Shown: piece after piece, positions 6,310 through 8,741 of the stretch
Layout: each line of letters starts with the position of its first letter
Position numbering within the stretch: position 1 is the stretch's first letter
NCBI GenBank assembly: GCA_029859085.1
Contig: JAOUDU010000077.1
Span: 1 to 8,741, forward strand
DNA: 8,741 nucleotides
DNA from: Gammaproteobacteria bacterium
Lineage (GTDB): Bacteria; Pseudomonadota; Gammaproteobacteria; Pseudomonadales; Halieaceae
Reading direction: 5' to 3'
Translations under genes and position numbers: made by a program
The notes under the pieces: generated by a model
Databases searched by the model: none
The model's input: the letters and a program-made list of their open reading frames with translations, nothing else
Told to the model about the DNA's origin: nothing

Positions 6310-7291
6310 CCCTGTTCCCGCTCATGCTGATGGCGTGGGCAAGTGCCTGTTCCAGGCTGCCGGCGTCCGCGTTGCCGCTGCCGGCCAGGTCCAGGGCGGT
6401 GCCGTGGTCCACCGAGGTGCGCACTATCGGCAGGCCCAGGGTGATGTTGATGGCGTTGCCGAAGCCGGCGTATTTCAGCACCGGCAGCCCCTGGTCATGG
6501 TACATGGCGAACACCGCGTCGCACTGCTCCAGTACCTTGGGGTTGAAGGCGGTGTCGGCGGGCAGGGGGCCCAGCAGGTGCATGCCGCGGGCGCGCAGCT
6601 CCTCCAGTGCCGGAATTATCGTGTCGATTTCCTCCCGCCCCATGTGGCCTCCTTCTCCCGCGTGCGGGTTCAGGCCCAGCACCGCTACCCGGGGCTGCGC
6701 CAGGCCGAACTTGTCGGCCAGGTCCCGCACCAGTATTTCCAGGGTTTCCAGCAGCAGCTCGCGGGTGATCGCCGCCGGCACAGCCGCCAGGGGCAGGTGC
6801 GTGGTGGCCAGAGCCACCCGCAGGCCGGGGGTGGCCAGCATCATCACCACGCGGCGGGTACCGGTGGCCCGGGCGAGGAATTCCGTGTGGCCGGTGAAGG
6901 GGATGCCGGCGTCGTTGATCACGGATTTCTGCACCGGGGCGGTGACCAGTGCGCTGAAGTCGCGTCGCAGGCAGCCGTCCACGGCCTGCTGCAGGGTTTG
7001 AACCACGTAGGGCGCGTTGGCGGGATCGAGCTGGCCGGGGCGGCAACCCGCCCCCAGCGCAACCGGCAGTATCTTCAGTGTGCCGGGCCGGTGGGTTTGT
7101 GCAGCCGCCGCGGTATCCAGCGGCAGCAGGTCCAGCGGCAGGCCCAGCAGGGCCGCGCGCGCCTGCAACAGGTCGGGGTCGGCGACCGCCACCAGTTCCG
7201 CCTGCCACTCCCGCTGGGCCACCGCCAGCAGGATGTCGGGGCCGATACCCGCCGGCTCCCCCGGGGTGATGGCTATGCGCGGCGTGACCAA
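6299..7291 (-). CDS. pdxA: 4-hydroxythreonine-4-phosphate dehydrogenase PdxA
   Basis: PdxA oxidises 4-phosphohydroxy-L-threonine with NAD; the product decarboxylates to the precursor that PdxJ uses for pyridoxine 5'-phosphate (DXP-dependent vitamin B6 route, cytoplasm). With the TTG at 7291 as start the product has 330 residues (E. coli 329) and the usual N-terminus ending in [15 protein letters not shown] (5-19). Seen: [22 protein letters not shown] (117-138, substrate binding), metal ligands His165 (TTHLPL), His210 (LNPHAGEGG) and His265 (YHDQG), GPLPADTAF (241-249) and [14 protein letters not shown] (291-304). The TTG lies 4 bases after the surA stop; no ATG exists near that point. An in-frame ATG at 7345 lies inside surA and would add 18 unrelated residues. 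The 3' end overlaps the exporter ATPase gene by 11 bases. Confidence 0.95.
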   Translation of the reverse strand: MVTPRIAITPGEPAGIGPDILLAVAQREWQAELVAVADPDLLQARAALLGLPLDLLPLDTAAAAQTHRPGTLKILPVALGAGCRPGQLDPANAPYVVQTLQQAVDGCLRRDFSALVTAPVQKSVINDAGIPFTGHTEFLARATGTRRVVMMLATPGLRVALATTHLPLAAVPAAITRELLLETLEILVRDLADKFGLAQPRVAVLGLNPHAGEGGHMGREEIDTIIPALEELRARGMHLLGPLPADTAFNPKVLEQCDAVFAMYHDQGLPVLKYAGFGNAINITLGLPIVRTSVDHGTALDLAGSGNADAGSLEQALAHAISMSGNRVSG

Positions 7292-7295
7292 GGGT

Positions 7296-8576
7296 TTACT
7301 TGATGTCCACGAAGGCTTCGTCGCGGATCTGCTGTAACCAGGCATCCAGCTCTTCCTGGTACTTGCGATTGTGCAGGAATTCAGCGGCCTTGTTGCGGAT
7401 GGCCTCGGTGGTCATGTCCTCGTCGCGACGGTCTTCCACCTTAACGATGTGCCAGCCGAACTGGGTGCGCACCGGCGCGGAAATTTCCCCCACCGCGGTG
7501 GCCTTCATCGCCTGTTCGAATTCCGGCACCATCTGCCCCGGGCTGGTCCAGCCCAGTTCGCCGCCTTCCTGGGCGGAGCCGATATCTTCGGAGTACTCCC
7601 TGGCCAGGGTGGCGAAGTCCTCCCCGGCTTCGGCCCGGGCCCGCAGGCTCTGGGCCAGTTCGCGGGCCTGGTCATCCGTCAGTATCTCGGAGGTCTTGAT
7701 CAGGATATGGCTCGCCTTGGTCTGGGCGACAATCTGCTCGCCACCGCGGATATCCTGCATATAGATCAGGTGAAAACCGCTGTCACTGCGGATCGGGTCG
7801 GAGGTCGCGCCCTTGGGCATGTTGGGCGCCAGTTCGGCGAACAGCGAGGGCAGGTCCTCGGCCTTGCGCCAGCCGATATCGCCACCACTGAAGTTGTACT
7901 TCTCCCTGCTCGAGCGAATCACCTCCTCAAAGGGCTCGCCGCTGCGGATTCGCTTTACCAGCTGCTCGACATAGGCCCTGGCTTCGGCCTCGTCCTGGGG
8001 GCTGGTGCCGGGTTTAATCGGCAGCAGGGCATGCAGCAGGTGGTACTCCGGCTGGGTCAGTTTCTTGCCGTCCTCGGTGGCGAGAAAGTTGTCGACTTCC
8101 TTGGGCGTGATCTGGATGCGCTGGTTGACGTTGCCGGCCTGGACCCGCTGGATGATCATTTCCCGCCGCACCTGTTCACGCATCTCGGGGTAGGACTGGC
8201 CCTGCTGTTCCAGCGCCGCGATAAACTGCTCCAGGGTCATGCGGTTCTGGGCCGCGATATTCTGGATGGCGGCGTTGAGCTGGGCATCGGAGATGCGTAC
8301 ACCCACGCGCGCGCCCTTCTGCAGCTGGATGCTTTCCAGGATCAGGCGGTCCAGGGTTTCGCGGATAAGTGTGTCCTCGGGCGGAACCTCCATACCCCGG
8401 GATTTCAGGGTCTCGGTAAGCGCGGCGACCCGCTCGCGCAACTCACTGGCCATGATGATATCGTCGTCGACGATTGCCACCACCTGGTCCACCATCTGGG
8501 TTTCCGCCCGCAGGCCTGGCGCAATGACAACGGAGACAGCCAGGCCGGCGGCTGCGAGTAAGGCCTTAATATTCAC
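7296..8576 (-). CDS. surA: Periplasmic chaperone and peptidyl-prolyl isomerase SurA
   Basis: SurA escorts unfolded outer-membrane proteins, LptD among them, through the periplasm to the BAM complex. The 426-residue product (E. coli 428) has a Sec signal peptide with a positive charge at Lys4, a hydrophobic core and a likely cut after LRA (24/25), then the chaperone N-domain starting [13 protein letters not shown] (29-41), a first parvulin domain (about 176-277, with GGDIGW and SGFHLI), a second parvulin domain (about 286-383, with SHILI, GGELGW and FGWHIVKV) and a C-terminal helix that completes the chaperone module. It starts with GTG at 8576, inside the last codons of lptD (11-base overlap); an AGAGG lies about 11 bases upstream. 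The signal peptide fits this start exactly. The pdxA gene follows after 4 bases. Confidence 0.96.
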   Translation of the reverse strand: MNIKALLAAAGLAVSVVIAPGLRAETQMVDQVVAIVDDDIIMASELRERVAALTETLKSRGMEVPPEDTLIRETLDRLILESIQLQKGARVGVRISDAQLNAAIQNIAAQNRMTLEQFIAALEQQGQSYPEMREQVRREMIIQRVQAGNVNQRIQITPKEVDNFLATEDGKKLTQPEYHLLHALLPIKPGTSPQDEAEARAYVEQLVKRIRSGEPFEEVIRSSREKYNFSGGDIGWRKAEDLPSLFAELAPNMPKGATSDPIRSDSGFHLIYMQDIRGGEQIVAQTKASHILIKTSEILTDDQARELAQSLRARAEAGEDFATLAREYSEDIGSAQEGGELGWTSPGQMVPEFEQAMKATAVGEISAPVRTQFGWHIVKVEDRRDEDMTTEAIRNKAAEFLHNRKYQEELDAWLQQIRDEAFVDIK

Positions 8577-8741
8577 GCTCTTGGTAACCTCTGATCATAT
8601 CTTCAAGGATGTTGGTGATACGGCTGCCAAAGCCGCCCATGCCCTTCAGTACAAATTGTACCTGGGTAGTGTGTTGCTGTTGCAGGTTTGGATCACTGTA
8701 GTCCGGAAAAAATCCCGTCGTATTGTTGTCGTAATAGCGCA
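8566..8741 (-). CDS. lptD: LPS-assembly protein LptD (3' end)
   Basis: LptD is the outer-membrane beta-barrel that, with the lipoprotein LptE, places lipopolysaccharide in the outer leaflet. Only the last 57 codons are present (first full codon starts at 8739), ending in TAA at 8568-8566. The reading holds QVQFVLKGMGGFGS and ends [17 protein letters not shown], which fits the final barrel strands (FxLKG.G..G) and the short tail with IxGY of the family. Position directly before surA is the standard gene order. The end overlaps the surA GTG by 11 bases, suggesting coupled translation of the barrel and its chaperone. Confidence 0.93.
   Translation of the reverse strand, partial: RYYDNNTTGFFPDYSDPNLQQQHTTQVQFVLKGMGGFGSRITNILEDMIRGYQEREY

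Noticed and set aside
7371..8561. Long + strand open frame (396 codons) opposite surA
   Set aside because: Lies wholly antisense to a clear surA, has low-complexity GC-driven composition and no recognisable domain; typical of frames opposite GC-rich genes.

Overview
The window is a GC-rich housekeeping segment of a gammaproteobacterial chromosome. The gene set and order (tsaD-folB-folK-like, cca, apaH, apaG, rsmA, pdxA, surA, lptD) match the block known from Pseudomonas and relatives. Protein sequences and base composition would fit a marine Cellvibrionales/Halieaceae-type bacterium, but that placement is an inference from family resemblance and not proven here. No RNA genes, insertion sequences, CRISPR arrays or phage genes were seen.

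Layout. (1) Bases 1-1342, + strand: the 3' end of tsaD (tRNA t6A synthesis), then folB and a divergent folK-like gene (folate synthesis). Both junctions use the one-base stop/start overlap TGATG. (2) Bases 1343-1420: convergent gap holding a strong hairpin, a probable two-way terminator. (3) Bases 4720-1421, - strand: rsmA, apaG, apaH and cca, tightly packed: rsmA/apaG overlap by 8 bases, apaG-apaH are 9 bases apart, apaH/cca overlap by one base. (4) Bases 4721-4828: divergent promoter region. (5) Bases 4829-6309, + strand: a two-gene ABC exporter of the Wzm/Wzt (polysaccharide export) type, again joined by TGATG. (6) Bases 8741-6299, - strand: the 3' end of lptD, then surA and pdxA. The exporter and pdxA run tail to tail and their coding ends overlap by 11 bases.

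How the genes work together. lptD and surA belong to outer-membrane assembly (SurA chaperones LptD and other barrel proteins). pdxA makes a PLP precursor. rsmA matures 16S rRNA, apaG is of unsettled role, apaH degrades Ap4A-type nucleotides and RNA caps, cca finishes tRNA 3' ends, tsaD modifies tRNAs, and folB/folK make the pterin precursor of folate. In many gammaproteobacteria lptD-surA-pdxA-rsmA-apaG-apaH is one uninterrupted block. Here a polysaccharide-type ABC exporter on the opposite strand splits it between pdxA and rsmA, so rsmA-apaG-apaH-cca needs its own promoter.

No wholly new system is visible. The best second looks are the inserted exporter and its antisense overlap with pdxA, a SEC-C-like cysteine/histidine tail on ApaH, a FolK-like enzyme lacking several ATP-contacting residues, a Glu in place of the first metal-binding Asp of Cca, and a possible leaderless start for rsmA.
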